DNA of 64,000 bases. It comes from Ruminococcaceae bacterium UBA4871 (GTDB lineage: Bacteria > Bacillota > Clostridia > Oscillospirales > Acutalibacteraceae). The notes under the pieces were generated by a model. The model was not told the origin of the DNA, did no database searches, and was given only the letters and a program-made list of their open reading frames with translations. Both the position numbers and the translations under genes were made by a program. Shown here piece after piece: positions 41,503 to 52,179 of the stretch (position 1 is its first letter; every line of letters starts with the position of its first letter). The stretch spans positions 31,897 to 95,896 of the forward strand of contig DHDR01000034.1 in NCBI GenBank assembly GCA_002399445.1. Direction: 5' to 3'.

Positions 41503-43410
41503 TTAAGCTTCCGGCAGCGACTGCGGTCTGTCCGGCGATGGCAGTTCTTTCCCTTCACCGTCCATCTTTCCCTCCATGACTTTTTTAAACTCTCCGCCGC
41601 TCATTTTTTCATACAGGAAGAGGTAACGGGCAACCTCATGCAGTTTGTCCATATGCGTCTGCAAAATAGATTCCGTACGTTTATAGGCAACAGTCACAAT
41701 ATTTTTGATTTCTTTGTCAATTAATGCAGCAGTCTGTTCGGAATAGTCACGAATATGACCCATATCTCTGCCAAGAAATGGCTCACTGTCATCCCGGCCG
41801 TATGTGATTGGTCCGAGTTCAGAGGACATGCCATATTTTGTCACCATGGAACGTGCGACTTTTGTGGCCCGCTCAATGTCATTACTGGCACCAGTGGAAA
41901 TATCGCCCATTGTCAAAGACTCCGCCACACGGCCGCCCAGCATGACTACTAAATCCTCTTCCATTTCTTTTTTGGATTTATAGGAGCGGTCTTCAGTAGG
42001 GACCTGCATGGTAAAACCGCCAGCCATACCGCGTGGAATAATGCTGATCTGATGGACCGGATCTTCCAAAGGACTGTAATAAGTGGCAACTGCATGGCCG
42101 CCTTCGTGGTAAGCGGTCAGCTTTTTCTCTCTGTCACTCATGACATGACTCTTTTTCTCCGTTCCAACTACTACTTTGATCGTGGCTTCTTCAATTTCCT
42201 TCATCGTAATCGCTTTAAGATTTCTGCGTGCAGACAGCAGAGCTGCCTCATTCAAAAGGTTTTCAAGGTCTGCCCCAGTAAAGCCGGCCGTGGAACCCGC
42301 AATAACCTTGAGATTTACATCTGGCGCAAGCGGTTTTTCGCGTGCATGCACCCGCAGGATTGCTTCGCGTCCTTTAATATCCGGATAACCAACCATAACG
42401 CGACGGTCAAAACGCCCGGGGCGCATCAATGCGGGGTCCAAAATATCCGGCCGGTTGGTTGCGGCAATCATGATGACACCCTCATTGGCACCAAAGCCGT
42501 CCATTTCTACCAGTAACTGATTCAGCGTTTGTTCACGCTCATCATGGCCGCCGCCCAAACCGGCGCCACGCTGGCGGCCAACCGCATCAATCTCATCAAT
42601 AAAGACAATGCAGGGACTGTTCTTTTTGGCCTGTTCAAACAAGTCACGTACACGGGAAGCACCGACACCAACAAACATTTCCACAAAGTCCGAACCGGAA
42701 ATGGAAAAAAACGGGACCCCTGCTTCTCCTGCAACTGCACGCGCCAACAAAGTTTTACCTGTACCGGGAGGGCCAACAAGCAAAACTCCTTTCGGAATTC
42801 GTGCACCCAGCTCATTGTATTTTTTCGGATTTTTCAGGAACTCAACGATTTCTTTAAGTTCCTCTTTTTCCTCATCTGCACCAGCAACATCCGCAAAAGT
42901 CGTCTTGCGTTTCTCATCTTCCATATTTTTAATTTTGGCTTTTCCGAAATTCATTTGCTTTCCGGCATCGCCAAGCCCTACATTCACTTTGCGCATCATC
43001 AGATAAGAGACGAGGAACATCACGGCAAGGACTGCAATATAGGGCAATAGGGAAACAAACCAGTTGGTTTCACGTGGACGCTGGAGTTTTTGAATCATGT
43101 GGCTTGTTGGATGATCTTTATTGTACTTTTCCACATATGGATCTAAACGTTCCTGCATATACTGTGAATTCGGCGCAACAAATGAAATTGCATCGCTTTC
43201 TCCCTGAACTTTGATGCTCATTTCCCCAGTTCCAAAATCCAGTGAATATTCTGTGACTTTTTCACTCTGAAAATAATTGATAATATCAGAAAAATTGTAG
43301 GATTTCGACGGCGTCGCCGTGCTGCCGAAAAGGGCCGTCAACAGAATAAACAAAAAGGCCGGTATTGCAATGACAAGTATCAGGTTCCGCAATGATTTTT
43401 TATTATTCAA
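41503..43410 (-). CDS. ftsH: ATP-dependent zinc metalloprotease FtsH
   Basis: A 635-residue membrane AAA+ protease that degrades misfolded membrane and short-lived proteins. Membrane helices lie at about residues 8-28 and 118-138, flanking the extracytoplasmic domain. Walker A is GPPGTGKT (213-220), Walker B is IVFIDEIDA (268-276), and the zinc site is HEGGH with His435, Glu436 and His439. The HEGGH form replaces the common HEAGH without loss of ligands. The last gene of the tilS-hpt-ftsH run, 14 bp after hpt. This order is conserved near the origin in Firmicutes. Confidence 0.97.
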   Translation of the reverse strand: MNNKKSLRNLILVIAIPAFLFILLTALFGSTATPSKSYNFSDIINYFQSEKVTEYSLDFGTGEMSIKVQGESDAISFVAPNSQYMQERLDPYVEKYNKDHPTSHMIQKLQRPRETNWFVSLLPYIAVLAVMFLVSYLMMRKVNVGLGDAGKQMNFGKAKIKNMEDEKRKTTFADVAGADEEKEELKEIVEFLKNPKKYNELGARIPKGVLLVGPPGTGKTLLARAVAGEAGVPFFSISGSDFVEMFVGVGASRVRDLFEQAKKNSPCIVFIDEIDAVGRQRGAGLGGGHDEREQTLNQLLVEMDGFGANEGVIMIAATNRPDILDPALMRPGRFDRRVMVGYPDIKGREAILRVHAREKPLAPDVNLKVIAGSTAGFTGADLENLLNEAALLSARRNLKAITMKEIEEATIKVVVGTEKKSHVMSDREKKLTAYHEGGHAVATYYSPLEDPVHQISIIPRGMAGGFTMQVPTEDRSYKSKKEMEEDLVVMLGGRVAESLTMGDISTGASNDIERATKVARSMVTKYGMSSELGPITYGRDDSEPFLGRDMGHIRDYSEQTAALIDKEIKNIVTVAYKRTESILQTHMDKLHEVARYLFLYEKMSGGEFKKVMEGKMDGEGKELPSPDRPQSLPEA

Positions 43411-43424
43411 GCCACCATCACTCC

Positions 43425-43976
43425 TTATCCGCCGTAAACTTCCGGTTTCAACACCCCGACAAAGGGAAGATTACGGTATTTCTGAGCATAATCCAAACCA
43501 TAGCCAACAATGAACGCATCTGGAACCTCAGCACCAACATAATCTGCCTGAACATCTACCGTGCGGCGCTCCGGCTTATCAAATAAAGTGCATAGACGGA
43601 TACTTCTCGGATTTCTCGCCTGCATCATTTCCAGTATGTAGTGGAGAGTCATCCCGCTGTCTAAAATATCCTCCACAACCAGCAAGTCATACCCCTCCAG
43701 ATTGATGTCCAAATCCTTTGTGATTTTGACAATTCCTGAAGTTTTCGTACCGTTTCCGTAACTGGAAACAGACATAAAATCCACTTCACAGGGAACTTTA
43801 ATCGCGCGCATCAGGTCTGCCATAAAGACAACTGAGCCTTTCAGCACACTCACTAAAAGCAGGTTCTTTCCCAGATAGTCTTCGCTGATTTGATTGCCGA
43901 TGCGTTCCACGATTTCAGCAAGCTGCTTCTCACTGAATAACACTTCCTGAATATCACCGAGCATCTGATTTTCCAT
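43425..43976 (-). CDS. hpt: Hypoxanthine phosphoribosyltransferase
   Basis: A 183-residue purine salvage enzyme converting hypoxanthine or guanine and PRPP to IMP or GMP. The PRPP loop is [31 protein letters not shown] and [16 protein letters not shown] are the other family blocks, and [19 protein letters not shown] binds the purine. The start overlaps tilS by 23 bp, with GGAGTGCGTAGGAA before it. tilS-hpt-ftsH is a conserved cluster. Confidence 0.96.
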   Translation of the reverse strand: MENQMLGDIQEVLFSEKQLAEIVERIGNQISEDYLGKNLLLVSVLKGSVVFMADLMRAIKVPCEVDFMSVSSYGNGTKTSGIVKITKDLDINLEGYDLLVVEDILDSGMTLHYILEMMQARNPRSIRLCTLFDKPERRTVDVQADYVGAEVPDAFIVGYGLDYAQKYRNLPFVGVLKPEVYGG

Positions 43977-45357
43977 TTCCTACGCACTCCTTTATTTTAA
44001 CCACCGCAATATGCTGTGTCGTCTGTGTCACTTTTGCCTTTTCACTGGGGCCGCAGCCCTCGATCCACAAAATTTCGGTGCTGCATGAAAGAATAGCAAG
44101 CCCTGCCCGCATGGACGGTGGTATGCAATGTTCATTCAGTAGTTTTTTGAGGGATTTTGTCACTCCTCTGCCAGCCGGAGAAAAAGAATCACCGCTCCTG
44201 CGTGTTCGAACAACAGCATCAGATGTTATTGTATCATAATTTAAACAATTAGAAAAGATAATTTTAGGTTTTTCTTTTTCAAAGGTTGTGCGGTCCAGAA
44301 TCTTTATTTCCAGTACACGCCCATCCGGCAAAACCGTCTGCGGTAAACAAAACGGCACACAGTAATTCGCTGTCTTTTGGGGGAAAAGTAAAATTCCCTG
44401 CTCCACCCTTGCTGTGCAGCCTCCCGGCAATGTGCAGCCTCCGCCCGAAAAGAGCAGACGATCCAAGGCATCTAAGTGTTTTTGTTCCAGCCTTCCTGCG
44501 CCGGCAGATTTGGCAGCAAAGTAAAGTGCCCGCATACGCACGGCGCGCGGCTGGCCGCACAAAAGCGGCGCCTTCCATCCGTCTCTGCAGACAGCTGTCT
44601 GCAGTGCCTGCTTGGCCAGTTGTTTTAAACAGTCCTCATCTTCTCGCAGAGAACGGGCCGCACGCCCGGCAGCCTGTTCAAAATTCGGGTCAATTTCCTT
44701 GAGCTCCGGAATAACACGCAAACGAATTCGGTTCCTTGAAAAGGATGCATCTGCATTGGTGCTGTCTGTCACATAAGGAAGTCCATAATCTTCACAATAC
44801 TGTTCGGTCTGTGTGCGGGTCACCGCAATCAGCGGCCGCACGATATTCCCTCGAACCGGCGGAATACCGGCAAGTCCGGAAGCACCTGCACCGCATGTCA
44901 AATGGAGCAGCACTGTTTCTGCACAGTCCGACAAAGTATGTGCTGTTGCAATACACACATTTTGGTAGTGTTCGCAAAGTTGATAAAAAAATGCGTACCG
45001 CACACGGCGGCCGCATTCTTCCAGCCCCTCTCCTGTCTTTTTCGCTTCTGCGCACACATCTGCATGCAAAATCCGCAGCGGAACATCCATGCTGCCGCAG
45101 AGTTTCTGCACAAAGGCTTCATCTCGGTCGGCTTCCGCACCACGAATCCCATGATTGACATGCGCCGCAATCACATGGATGTCAAAAGCTTTTGCATGCT
45201 GCACCAGCCAATGCAGCATTGCCGTGGAATCCGCTCCGCCAGAGACACCGGCAATCACCGTCATACCCCCCTGCAGCATATTATACTCGCAAACAGTTGA
45301 TAAAATTCTGCTTTCAGTTGTAGGCATTGTCATGTTTCTGTCCCCTTTCGGTCCCAT
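43954..45357 (-). CDS. tilS: tRNA(Ile)-lysidine synthase
   Basis: A 467-residue N-type PP-loop ATPase that makes lysidine at C34 of tRNA-Ile(CAU), essential for reading AUA. The P-loop is VIAGVSGGADSTAMLHWL. VNHGIRGAEADRDEAFV and RNRIRLRVIPEL are TilS signatures, and the C-terminal domain has VRTRRSGDSFSPAGRGVTKSL, short of 20 in each motif. Two starts are possible: ATG at 45357, right after the dnaB stop and 6 bp behind AGGAG, and ATG at 45333 behind AAAGGGG; I took the first. It overlaps hpt by 23 bp. The GC content is higher than its neighbours' by eye. Confidence 0.94.
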   Translation of the reverse strand: MGPKGDRNMTMPTTESRILSTVCEYNMLQGGMTVIAGVSGGADSTAMLHWLVQHAKAFDIHVIAAHVNHGIRGAEADRDEAFVQKLCGSMDVPLRILHADVCAEAKKTGEGLEECGRRVRYAFFYQLCEHYQNVCIATAHTLSDCAETVLLHLTCGAGASGLAGIPPVRGNIVRPLIAVTRTQTEQYCEDYGLPYVTDSTNADASFSRNRIRLRVIPELKEIDPNFEQAAGRAARSLREDEDCLKQLAKQALQTAVCRDGWKAPLLCGQPRAVRMRALYFAAKSAGAGRLEQKHLDALDRLLFSGGGCTLPGGCTARVEQGILLFPQKTANYCVPFCLPQTVLPDGRVLEIKILDRTTFEKEKPKIIFSNCLNYDTITSDAVVRTRRSGDSFSPAGRGVTKSLKKLLNEHCIPPSMRAGLAILSCSTEILWIEGCGPSEKAKVTQTTQHIAVVKIKECVGNGKSDAR

Positions 45358-46728
45358 TTAAGGCTCCTGCCGCACCAATTCCTGCGCTGTAAAACGCATA
45401 AATTCCCCCTGCCAATGCAAAGGAATACTGCGTGTTTCGCCATGTCGGTTTTTGGCCACGATACATTCGCCGCTGTTCTGATCTTCATCCGGTTCAGGTT
45501 CCGCATGGTCACCTGTATTTGCATAATATCCTTCCCGATACAGGAAAAGCACAATATCTGCATCCTGTTCAATGGAGCCGGAATCACGCAGGTCACTCAG
45601 CATCGGCTTATGTGTTGTCCGCTTTTCACTTTCACGAGAAAGCTGCGACAGACAGAGGACCGGCACATTGAGTTCCTTGGCCATAATCTTAAGGTTTCGA
45701 GTAATCGCGGAAATCTCCTGTACACGATTTTCAATATGTCCGCTTGACATTAACTGCAGATAGTCAATCACAACAAGATCCACATCCCGCAGCCGCCGCA
45801 GCTTTGCCTTCATTTCAGGGACGGTAATGGCAGAGTTGTCATCGAAATAAATTTCCGCTTTGCTCAGCACATCTCCAGCCTCCACCAAGCGTGTCCATTC
45901 ATCATCGGCCAGTTTGCCGGTCCGGAGTTTTACACCGCTGACCTGTGCTTCGGTGGAAAGCAGTCGGGAAGCTAACTGTTCCCGTGTCATTTCCAGTGAA
46001 AAGAAAGCAACCCTCTTGTGACAGCTGACTGCGGCATGCCGGGTAATATTTAGCGCGAAACTGGTTTTTCCCATCCCCGGGCGGGCAGCCAGCAAAATCA
46101 AATCGGACCGGTTCAGCCCGGTAATGGTATCATCTAACGAACGAATACCGGTTGGAATACCGCGGTATTTCTCTCCTTCCGGAGAAGCAATGTGATCCAA
46201 ACGGTCAAAGGTTTCCAACAGGGTTTGATTAATCCGCTGCAGGCCCTGCATATTCTGGCCCCGTCGAATGTCGAAAATGCTTTGTTCAGCCGCATCCAGC
46301 AAAACAGAAGCATCTTCCGCTCCTGCAGAAGCATCTTCCAGAATTCGCCGGGCTGTCAAAATCAGTGTGCGAACATCGTATTTATCACGCACGATCCGCG
46401 CATAAGTTTCCACATTGGAAATAGAGGGAACAATCTGCGCCAGTTCCAGCAAATATCCCTTCCCGTCATTTTCCACAAAACTAGGATCACGGCGCAGCCG
46501 ATTCAGCAGCGTAACAAAATCGACCGGCCTGCCTTCATTGGAAAGTTCCAGCATAGCATCATAAATAACTGCATGACTGCTTTGATAAAAGTACTCGGAA
46601 GACGGCAAAATTTCCATTACGGTATCCAAGCAGGAAGAATCCAGCAAAACAGCGCCCAGCACTGCCTGCTCCGCTTCCAGATCGAATGGAAGCCCGGCCC
46701 CGCTGTATGAAGAAATGTTGTCTGCCAT
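45358..46728 (-). CDS. dnaB: Replicative DNA helicase DnaB
   Basis: A 456-residue hexameric helicase of the replisome (called DnaC in Bacillus). The N-terminal helical domain starts PFDLEAEQAVLGAVLLDS. The RecA-like domain has Walker A in LLAARPGMGKTSFALNI, Walker B in VDLVVIDYLQLM, and the LSQLSRESEKR and DLRDSGSIEQDADIVLFL motifs. Length is normal and there is no intein. It is followed immediately by tilS and preceded by rplI, the usual rplI-dnaB order. Confidence 0.97.
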   Translation of the reverse strand: MADNISSYSGAGLPFDLEAEQAVLGAVLLDSSCLDTVMEILPSSEYFYQSSHAVIYDAMLELSNEGRPVDFVTLLNRLRRDPSFVENDGKGYLLELAQIVPSISNVETYARIVRDKYDVRTLILTARRILEDASAGAEDASVLLDAAEQSIFDIRRGQNMQGLQRINQTLLETFDRLDHIASPEGEKYRGIPTGIRSLDDTITGLNRSDLILLAARPGMGKTSFALNITRHAAVSCHKRVAFFSLEMTREQLASRLLSTEAQVSGVKLRTGKLADDEWTRLVEAGDVLSKAEIYFDDNSAITVPEMKAKLRRLRDVDLVVIDYLQLMSSGHIENRVQEISAITRNLKIMAKELNVPVLCLSQLSRESEKRTTHKPMLSDLRDSGSIEQDADIVLFLYREGYYANTGDHAEPEPDEDQNSGECIVAKNRHGETRSIPLHWQGEFMRFTAQELVRQEP

Positions 46729-46816
46729 GCTTTACACTCTCTTTCCTGCAGAATCAAAAGCAGCCCGCTTATCCCCCAAAAAAGGGCACAAGTTAGAGCT
46801 GCTCTCCAATTTTTGC

Positions 46817-47263
46817 TCAGGCTTCTGTAACAACGACATTTACATTTGTAGTAATGCCATTATAAAGTTTTACTTCACATTTATAAGTGCCGAATGCCTT
46901 GATTTCAAGGTTCAGCGTAATTTTCCGTTTATCGACGTCTATTTGAAACTGCTTTTTAATCGCTGCGGCGACTTCTTTCGGTGTAACAGAACCAAAAAGT
47001 CTTCCATTCTGTCCGGCCTTCGCCGTTATCTGTACGCTTTTTCCTTCCAGACGGGCTGCTGCAGCCTTCGCTGCAGCAGTTGCGGTTTTGATCTTATAGG
47101 CTTTGGACGCTTCTGCATTTTTCAGTTCATTCATTGCCTGTGCATTTGCTTCTTTTGCAAGGCTGTGTGGAATCAAAAAATTACGCGCATAGCCATCGCT
47201 GACATTCACTAATTCCCCTTTCTTCCCGTGTGCCTTAACATCCTGCAGTAATACGACTTTCAT
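46817..47263 (-). CDS. rplI: 50S ribosomal protein L9
   Basis: A 148-residue L9 with the classic two-domain form: [32 protein letters not shown] N-terminal rRNA-binding domain, a long connecting helix (about 45-75, Ala/Lys-rich) and a C-terminal domain with [20 protein letters not shown] follows AAAGGAGGTCTTTCC. Conserved gdpP-rplI-dnaB order is kept; 42 bp separate it from gdpP and 88 bp from dnaB. Confidence 0.97.
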   Translation of the reverse strand: MKVVLLQDVKAHGKKGELVNVSDGYARNFLIPHSLAKEANAQAMNELKNAEASKAYKIKTATAAAKAAAARLEGKSVQITAKAGQNGRLFGSVTPKEVAAAIKKQFQIDVDKRKITLNLEIKAFGTYKCEVKLYNGITTNVNVVVTEA

Positions 47264-47305
47264 GGAAAGACCTCCTTTATTGTCAGACAGAAATGACGAA
47301 TTGGT

Positions 47306-49291
47306 TCAGCCGCTGCCTGATTCTTTCGGCGGCCGGCCAGCTCCAGATGCAAGCACTTCCAAAAGCTTAGCATGCACCTGCTCAATGGTTGCACCAGAAA
47401 TCTGCGCGCCAGCCATGGAAAAATGGCCGCCGCCGCCCATCTGCTCCATGACTAACTGTACATTTACATCTCCAAGGCTTCGTGCGGAAATGTTTGCCAG
47501 TCCTCCGGACGGAAAAATCACGAAAGATGCAGAAACCCCTTGTATGGACAGCAGTTCATCTGCCGCCTGTGCACAACTCAGGCGAATATCTGGAAATTCT
47601 TTTTCCACATAGGCAATTGCACAGCCGTCATGAACCTGTGCACTGGAAACGATTTTGTATTTTGCCTTATACGTTTCAATATTGTCGGCAAACAGACTCT
47701 TAACCTTAACCGTATCGGCACCGCGCCGCTTCAGATAAGCTGCTGCTTCAAACGTGCGGACGCCGGTCTTGAGTACGAAGTTCTTAGTATCCAGCATAAT
47801 TCCGGCAAGCAGTGCCTCGGCATCTGCCCGGCTCAGTGCAGTGTCACCGATATACTGTACCAGTTCCGCCACCAATTCAGAAGCAGAACTTGCGTAGGGT
47901 TCATGGTAAAACACCAGCGCATTTTCAATATGTTTAACCATCATACGGTGATGGTCAATTACCACAATGCGCTGCGCTGCAGCCAGCAATTCAGGGCTCT
48001 CCACTACATCCGGATTATGGGTATCGACTACAATCATTAGAGAATGGGAGGTTAATTTAGGCAATGCTTCTTCCGGCGATATAAAAATATTCTCTCCGGC
48101 TGCTTCCATATAATCAATTAGCACATTTGCCATACATTGTCTGCGGTTTACAGCAACATAAGCGGGGCGTTTCAGCACATTGGTTACCGCGCTCCAAATT
48201 CCTACAGCCGACCCGATACAGTCAAGATCGCTGTATTTATGTCCCATAATGATGACCATGTCACTCTGTTTTATATGGTCAGAAAGCGTCGCCGCAATAA
48301 CGCGTGTACGGACTTTATCGTGTTTTTCCACGCCTTTAGAAAGACCGCCAAAGAACTCATAGGTCCCGTCTTTCTGTTTAAGCGCCACCTGGTCACCGCC
48401 TCTGCCAAGTGCCATATCCAGCGCTTTGCGTGCTCCCTGCTCTGCTTCCTGTAAAGAAGCAGCACCGCGGGAAAGCCCCATAGAAAGAGTCGCGCTGCGG
48501 TTATCACTGGTTTTAATCTCCCGCACTTTGTCCAAAATTTCAAAGCGGTGTTCCATGGCTACGCGCACATGCCGCTCATCGGTCATAATCAAATAACGCC
48601 CGCCGGACAGCCTTTTTGAAAAGCCGCCCATTTGCTGGGCCCAAGTGTTCAAAGCATCTTCCACATCAGAAGCAAGACGGCTGTCCTCACTGCTGCTCGC
48701 ATCACGGGCAAGTTCTTCGCGGTTGTCAAAAAGAGCAAGACAAACCACTAAGCGGCTTTCCGTGTACTCCCTGTTTACTTCTTTATAGTAGGTATCATCG
48801 ATAAAGTACAGGATGATTTGATCTTTTGCACGCGCACCGTAGACAGAATACTGGCGGTCTTCCACTGTCACATCTGTACCAGATGCCGCAAGAATCTGTT
48901 CCACTGTTTTGGGGTAGATAATGCGCTGCACATTTTCTCCACGTACCTCATGCTGGGAAGAAACGCGCTTTGAAAAGGCCTGATTCACCCAGACAATATC
49001 GCCGGCTTCTCCCACCAGAGCCACCGGCATATTGAAAGTTTCGAGCGATTCGGATTCTCCAGCAGTCAAAACCCGTTTTGCCGTTTTGACCGATAAAGCG
49101 ACATAAGCTTTAAACCGACTGACGGATATCAAAATTACCGCTACGGAAGCGATGGAAATTCCCAGTTCCACCAGAGCCACCGGCTGACTGTATTGCCAAG
49201 AAACACCGGCCATCAGGAACATAACTCCCGACAGGATAAAAAACACCGGTGAAGCAGACCAGATCTTTTTTCTCACAGCAGGTTCCCTCAT
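47306..49291 (-). CDS. gdpP: Cyclic-di-AMP phosphodiesterase GdpP
   Basis: A 661-residue membrane-bound phosphodiesterase that lowers c-di-AMP, a regulator of potassium, osmolytes and cell wall. Two membrane helices (about 12-29 and 32-50) are followed by a degenerate PAS-type domain and a degenerate GGDEF domain (about 170-300). The DHH domain shows MGHKYSDLDCIGSAVG, VDTHNPDVVES and VIDHHRM. DHHA1 ends with EQMGGGGHFSMAGAQ. All metal ligands are present. The ATG at 49291 lacks a strong site; an in-frame GTG at 49276 behind GAGGGAACC is an alternative. Its own promoter lies at 49381-49409. Confidence 0.95.
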   Translation of the reverse strand: MREPAVRKKIWSASPVFFILSGVMFLMAGVSWQYSQPVALVELGISIASVAVILISVSRFKAYVALSVKTAKRVLTAGESESLETFNMPVALVGEAGDIVWVNQAFSKRVSSQHEVRGENVQRIIYPKTVEQILAASGTDVTVEDRQYSVYGARAKDQIILYFIDDTYYKEVNREYTESRLVVCLALFDNREELARDASSSEDSRLASDVEDALNTWAQQMGGFSKRLSGGRYLIMTDERHVRVAMEHRFEILDKVREIKTSDNRSATLSMGLSRGAASLQEAEQGARKALDMALGRGGDQVALKQKDGTYEFFGGLSKGVEKHDKVRTRVIAATLSDHIKQSDMVIIMGHKYSDLDCIGSAVGIWSAVTNVLKRPAYVAVNRRQCMANVLIDYMEAAGENIFISPEEALPKLTSHSLMIVVDTHNPDVVESPELLAAAQRIVVIDHHRMMVKHIENALVFYHEPYASSASELVAELVQYIGDTALSRADAEALLAGIMLDTKNFVLKTGVRTFEAAAYLKRRGADTVKVKSLFADNIETYKAKYKIVSSAQVHDGCAIAYVEKEFPDIRLSCAQAADELLSIQGVSASFVIFPSGGLANISARSLGDVNVQLVMEQMGGGGHFSMAGAQISGATIEQVHAKLLEVLASGAGRPPKESGSG

Positions 49292-49380
49292 TCTTGCCAG
49301 ACGAATGTCTGTTTCCCAATTTCACCTGAAAGTAAGGCAGGCCAATGCTGAAAACTCTGCACAGCATTGATTTCGGACAC

Positions 49381-49409
49381 ATTATACACTTTTTCCTGCT
49401 TTTCTGCAA
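49381..49409 (-). promoter_or_regulatory. gdpP promoter
   Basis: Minus strand TTGCAG, 17-bp spacer, TATAAT, between the RNase J stop and gdpP. Confidence 0.65.
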
Positions 49410-49427
49410 ACTCCAGCCAACTTAAAC

Positions 49428-51389
49428 TTAGACTTCCATAATAATAGGCAGAATCATCGGGCTCCGGCGGGTACGGTCATACAGCAGACGAGACAGAGAA
49501 TCCTTAATATTGGTTTTAAGCGTTCCCCAGTCATGAATATCATTGTCAGCACACTGTTCCAAGACTTTAAAGACTAAGTCTTTTGCATCATCCATAAGAT
49601 TTTCATTTTCCCGCACATAAACAAATCCGCGGGAAACAACATCGGGACCGGAAACGACATGGCCGTTGTCCGAAGAAATAGTACAGACCACAACGATCAG
49701 GCCATCTTCTGAGAGCCGTTTGCGGTCTCGCAGGACAATACTACCTACATCGCCGACGCCGAGACCATCCACCAGCACATTGCCTGCAGGGACTGCACCC
49801 GGCAAACGCTTCATATGGTCCGCACTGATTTCAATCACATCCCCGATGTCCGCAATGCAGACATCCTGCGGCCGCTTTCCCATCGAATATGCTAATTTTG
49901 CATGCTGATGCAGCATCTTCTGTTCCCCGTGGACAGGAATAAAATACTTTGGTTTCACGATGCCCTGCATCAGTTTCAGCTCTTCCTGACATGCATGACC
50001 AGAAACATGGACTTCATACATCGAGCCATATTCCACTTCACAGCCGCGCTTCATCAGCTCATCAATGACATTGCCGACACTTTTTTCGTTTCCGGGAATC
50101 GGGCGGGCAGAAATGATGATGAAATCATCCGGCCCAACCTCCACCTTGCGGTGGTCCGCAAAAGCCATGCGGGACAAAGCGCTCATCGGCTCACCCTGAC
50201 TGCCCGTGGTAATCAGCACAATTTTATTTTTAGGGTATTTATTGATTAGGTCAATATCAATTAATACGCCCTCCGGCACATGCAGATAACCCATTTCCAC
50301 GCCGATACTCATAACATTGACCATGCTGCGGCCGGATAAAGCAACCTTGCGGCCGTACTTGACCGCACAGTCCACGATCTGCTGCACACGGCTGATGTTG
50401 CTGGCAAAGGTTGCCACAATAATACGTTTATGCTCCGCGCGCTGAAACATGCTCTCAAATGAACGGGCAATTTTCTGCTCTGTCTGGGTAAAGCTGGGCC
50501 GCTCTGCATTTGTGGAATCTGCCATCAGAGCCAAAACGCCCTCATGGCCAAGTTCCGCAAACCGGCCAAGATCTATCATTTCTCCCCATTCCGGTGTACA
50601 GTCAATCTTAAAATCCCCTGTATGCACAATCGTACCTGCCGGAGAATGAATCGCAAGGCCGACTGCGTCCGGAATGGAATGGTTCACATGAATAAACTCC
50701 ACACTCATGCAGCCAAAGCGAACCGTATCTCCCGGATTGGTGACAAACATTTTGACTTTATTCGCAAGTCCGTGCTCCTTAAGTTTGCCTTTGACAAGTC
50801 CAAGGGTAAGTGGTGTACCATAGAGCGGTAAATTGACTTTCTTCAGCAGATAGGGCAGCCCGCCGATATGATCTTCATGTCCGTGCGTAAGAACAATTCC
50901 TTTAATGCGGCTGGCATTCTTTTCCACATAGGTAAAATCGGGCAGGACCAAGTCCACCCCCAGCATATCATCATTGGGAAAAGCCATGCCGCAGTCCAGC
51001 AGGAACATATCTCCCTGGCATTCAAAAAGCGTCATGTTTTTGCCAATTTCATTCAGCCCTCCGAGAAATGCTATGCGGATGATTGGCTTGGAAGAACTTT
51101 CGCGCTTGGAACGCGGGCGGCGCGGGCGCCGCTTGACTGGTTGCTGCAGACCTGTCTGAGCATGCGCAGCTTCTTCACCATGTGCTGCATTCTGCTGTGT
51201 CGGCAGCTTCTTCGGCGCTCGGCGCGGGCGCCGCGGACGGTGCGGCTGCTGTGGGGCAGGAACCGGTGCCGCAATTGTTTCTCCACCGATTACCTGATCG
51301 GCCGGTTTTTGACGCTGCTGTTCCTGCCCTGAGACAGAGTTCTGCGCCAAGTCATGCTGAACACTTCTGTCATTTTTATCTTCTGACAC
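49428..51389 (-). CDS. rnj: Ribonuclease J with basic N-terminal extension
   Basis: A 653-residue metallo-beta-lactamase/beta-CASP ribonuclease with endo- and 5'-3' exonuclease activity in mRNA turnover and rRNA maturation. The zinc motif is LTHGHEDHIGG. VHTGDFKID, MADSTNAERPSFT, ITTGSQGEPMSAL and VHVSGHACQEEL follow. The first 110 residues are an extra, low-complexity part rich in Gln, Pro and Arg (RPRRPRRAPKK, KRRPRRPRSKR), which Bacillus RNase J1 lacks but some Actinobacteria have. The start is GTG 51389, 7 bp after GGAGG; the open frame further upstream lacks a site. It could be named rnjA. Confidence 0.94.
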   Translation of the reverse strand: MSEDKNDRSVQHDLAQNSVSGQEQQRQKPADQVIGGETIAAPVPAPQQPHRPRRPRRAPKKLPTQQNAAHGEEAAHAQTGLQQPVKRRPRRPRSKRESSSKPIIRIAFLGGLNEIGKNMTLFECQGDMFLLDCGMAFPNDDMLGVDLVLPDFTYVEKNASRIKGIVLTHGHEDHIGGLPYLLKKVNLPLYGTPLTLGLVKGKLKEHGLANKVKMFVTNPGDTVRFGCMSVEFIHVNHSIPDAVGLAIHSPAGTIVHTGDFKIDCTPEWGEMIDLGRFAELGHEGVLALMADSTNAERPSFTQTEQKIARSFESMFQRAEHKRIIVATFASNISRVQQIVDCAVKYGRKVALSGRSMVNVMSIGVEMGYLHVPEGVLIDIDLINKYPKNKIVLITTGSQGEPMSALSRMAFADHRKVEVGPDDFIIISARPIPGNEKSVGNVIDELMKRGCEVEYGSMYEVHVSGHACQEELKLMQGIVKPKYFIPVHGEQKMLHQHAKLAYSMGKRPQDVCIADIGDVIEISADHMKRLPGAVPAGNVLVDGLGVGDVGSIVLRDRKRLSEDGLIVVVCTISSDNGHVVSGPDVVSRGFVYVRENENLMDDAKDLVFKVLEQCADNDIHDWGTLKTNIKDSLSRLLYDRTRRSPMILPIIMEV

Positions 51390-51576
51390 AAAAAAACCTC
51401 CATTTTTATGGATGCATACATCTTTCTGTTTAAAAGTTACACAGCAGACAAGCATTCCAATATTTTTTATGTATATATGATCTTCAGACATCCCTTTGTA
51501 CCGTATCCGCTGCAGGATCGGGATATCAAATCTCCATAATTCGTTTCCTGAAAAGCAGTCCTCCACCTTTCAGTAT

Positions 51577-51607
51577 CATCCTGATCAGGATGAACTATCC
51601 AGTTCGA
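51577..51607. repeat. Overlapping palindromes upstream of RNase J
   Basis: TCATCCTGATCAGGATGA is perfectly self-complementary over 18 bp, and the next GAACTATCCAGTTC shares its last two bases. Either an operator or two RNA hairpins in the RNase J leader. Confidence 0.6.
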
Positions 51608-52150
51608 TAAACAGTAATAAAAATTTGTGTACAAATTACAAATACAATAAGAAAGTAGGAATTCTCCCCGCTGCAATCCTAAAATTAGCAGCGACTAAAA
51701 ATCTCAATTTGTTATTTACGATTTACTCGATTCTTCGCTATTTGAAAGTTTAGCTCAAGATTCAATCGAGAGAAAACCAATTCACTGACTTGCAAAAATA
51801 GAAATTGTCATCTTGGCTGAAATTCCTGCAACAAAGAAAAGCGGCAGAATTTCTGCTGCAAAAGCCGAAAACCCCACCGTTCCGAATCAGCTGTCAACCG
51901 ATTCGCTCTGTCAATTGCAAAAAAGCGCATCTGCGCTGAAATTCAAACTTGACGAACCCATACTTTTATTTATGAATTGAATTAAAATAATAAATACATC
52001 TATATCAAATATATAAAAAAATAATCCGATAGAATATTCCAAATTGCATTTCCATATCCGTAATAGAAATAATAACACACCAACAAGAATGATTTATTTT
52101 TATAATAGCGTGAATTCTTTCCAGTGTCAAGAGCATAACCGGCCGCTTCT

Positions 52151-52179
52151 TTGCTGCAGGAGAATTTTTGTGATATACT
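52151..52179 (+). promoter_or_regulatory. rnhA-nifS promoter
   Basis: TTGCTG, 17-bp spacer, TATACT. Confidence 0.6.

Noticed and set aside
51467..51753. Short frames on both strands upstream of RNase J
   Set aside because: Overlapping, AT-rich and without ribosome binding sites; they cross the palindromes.
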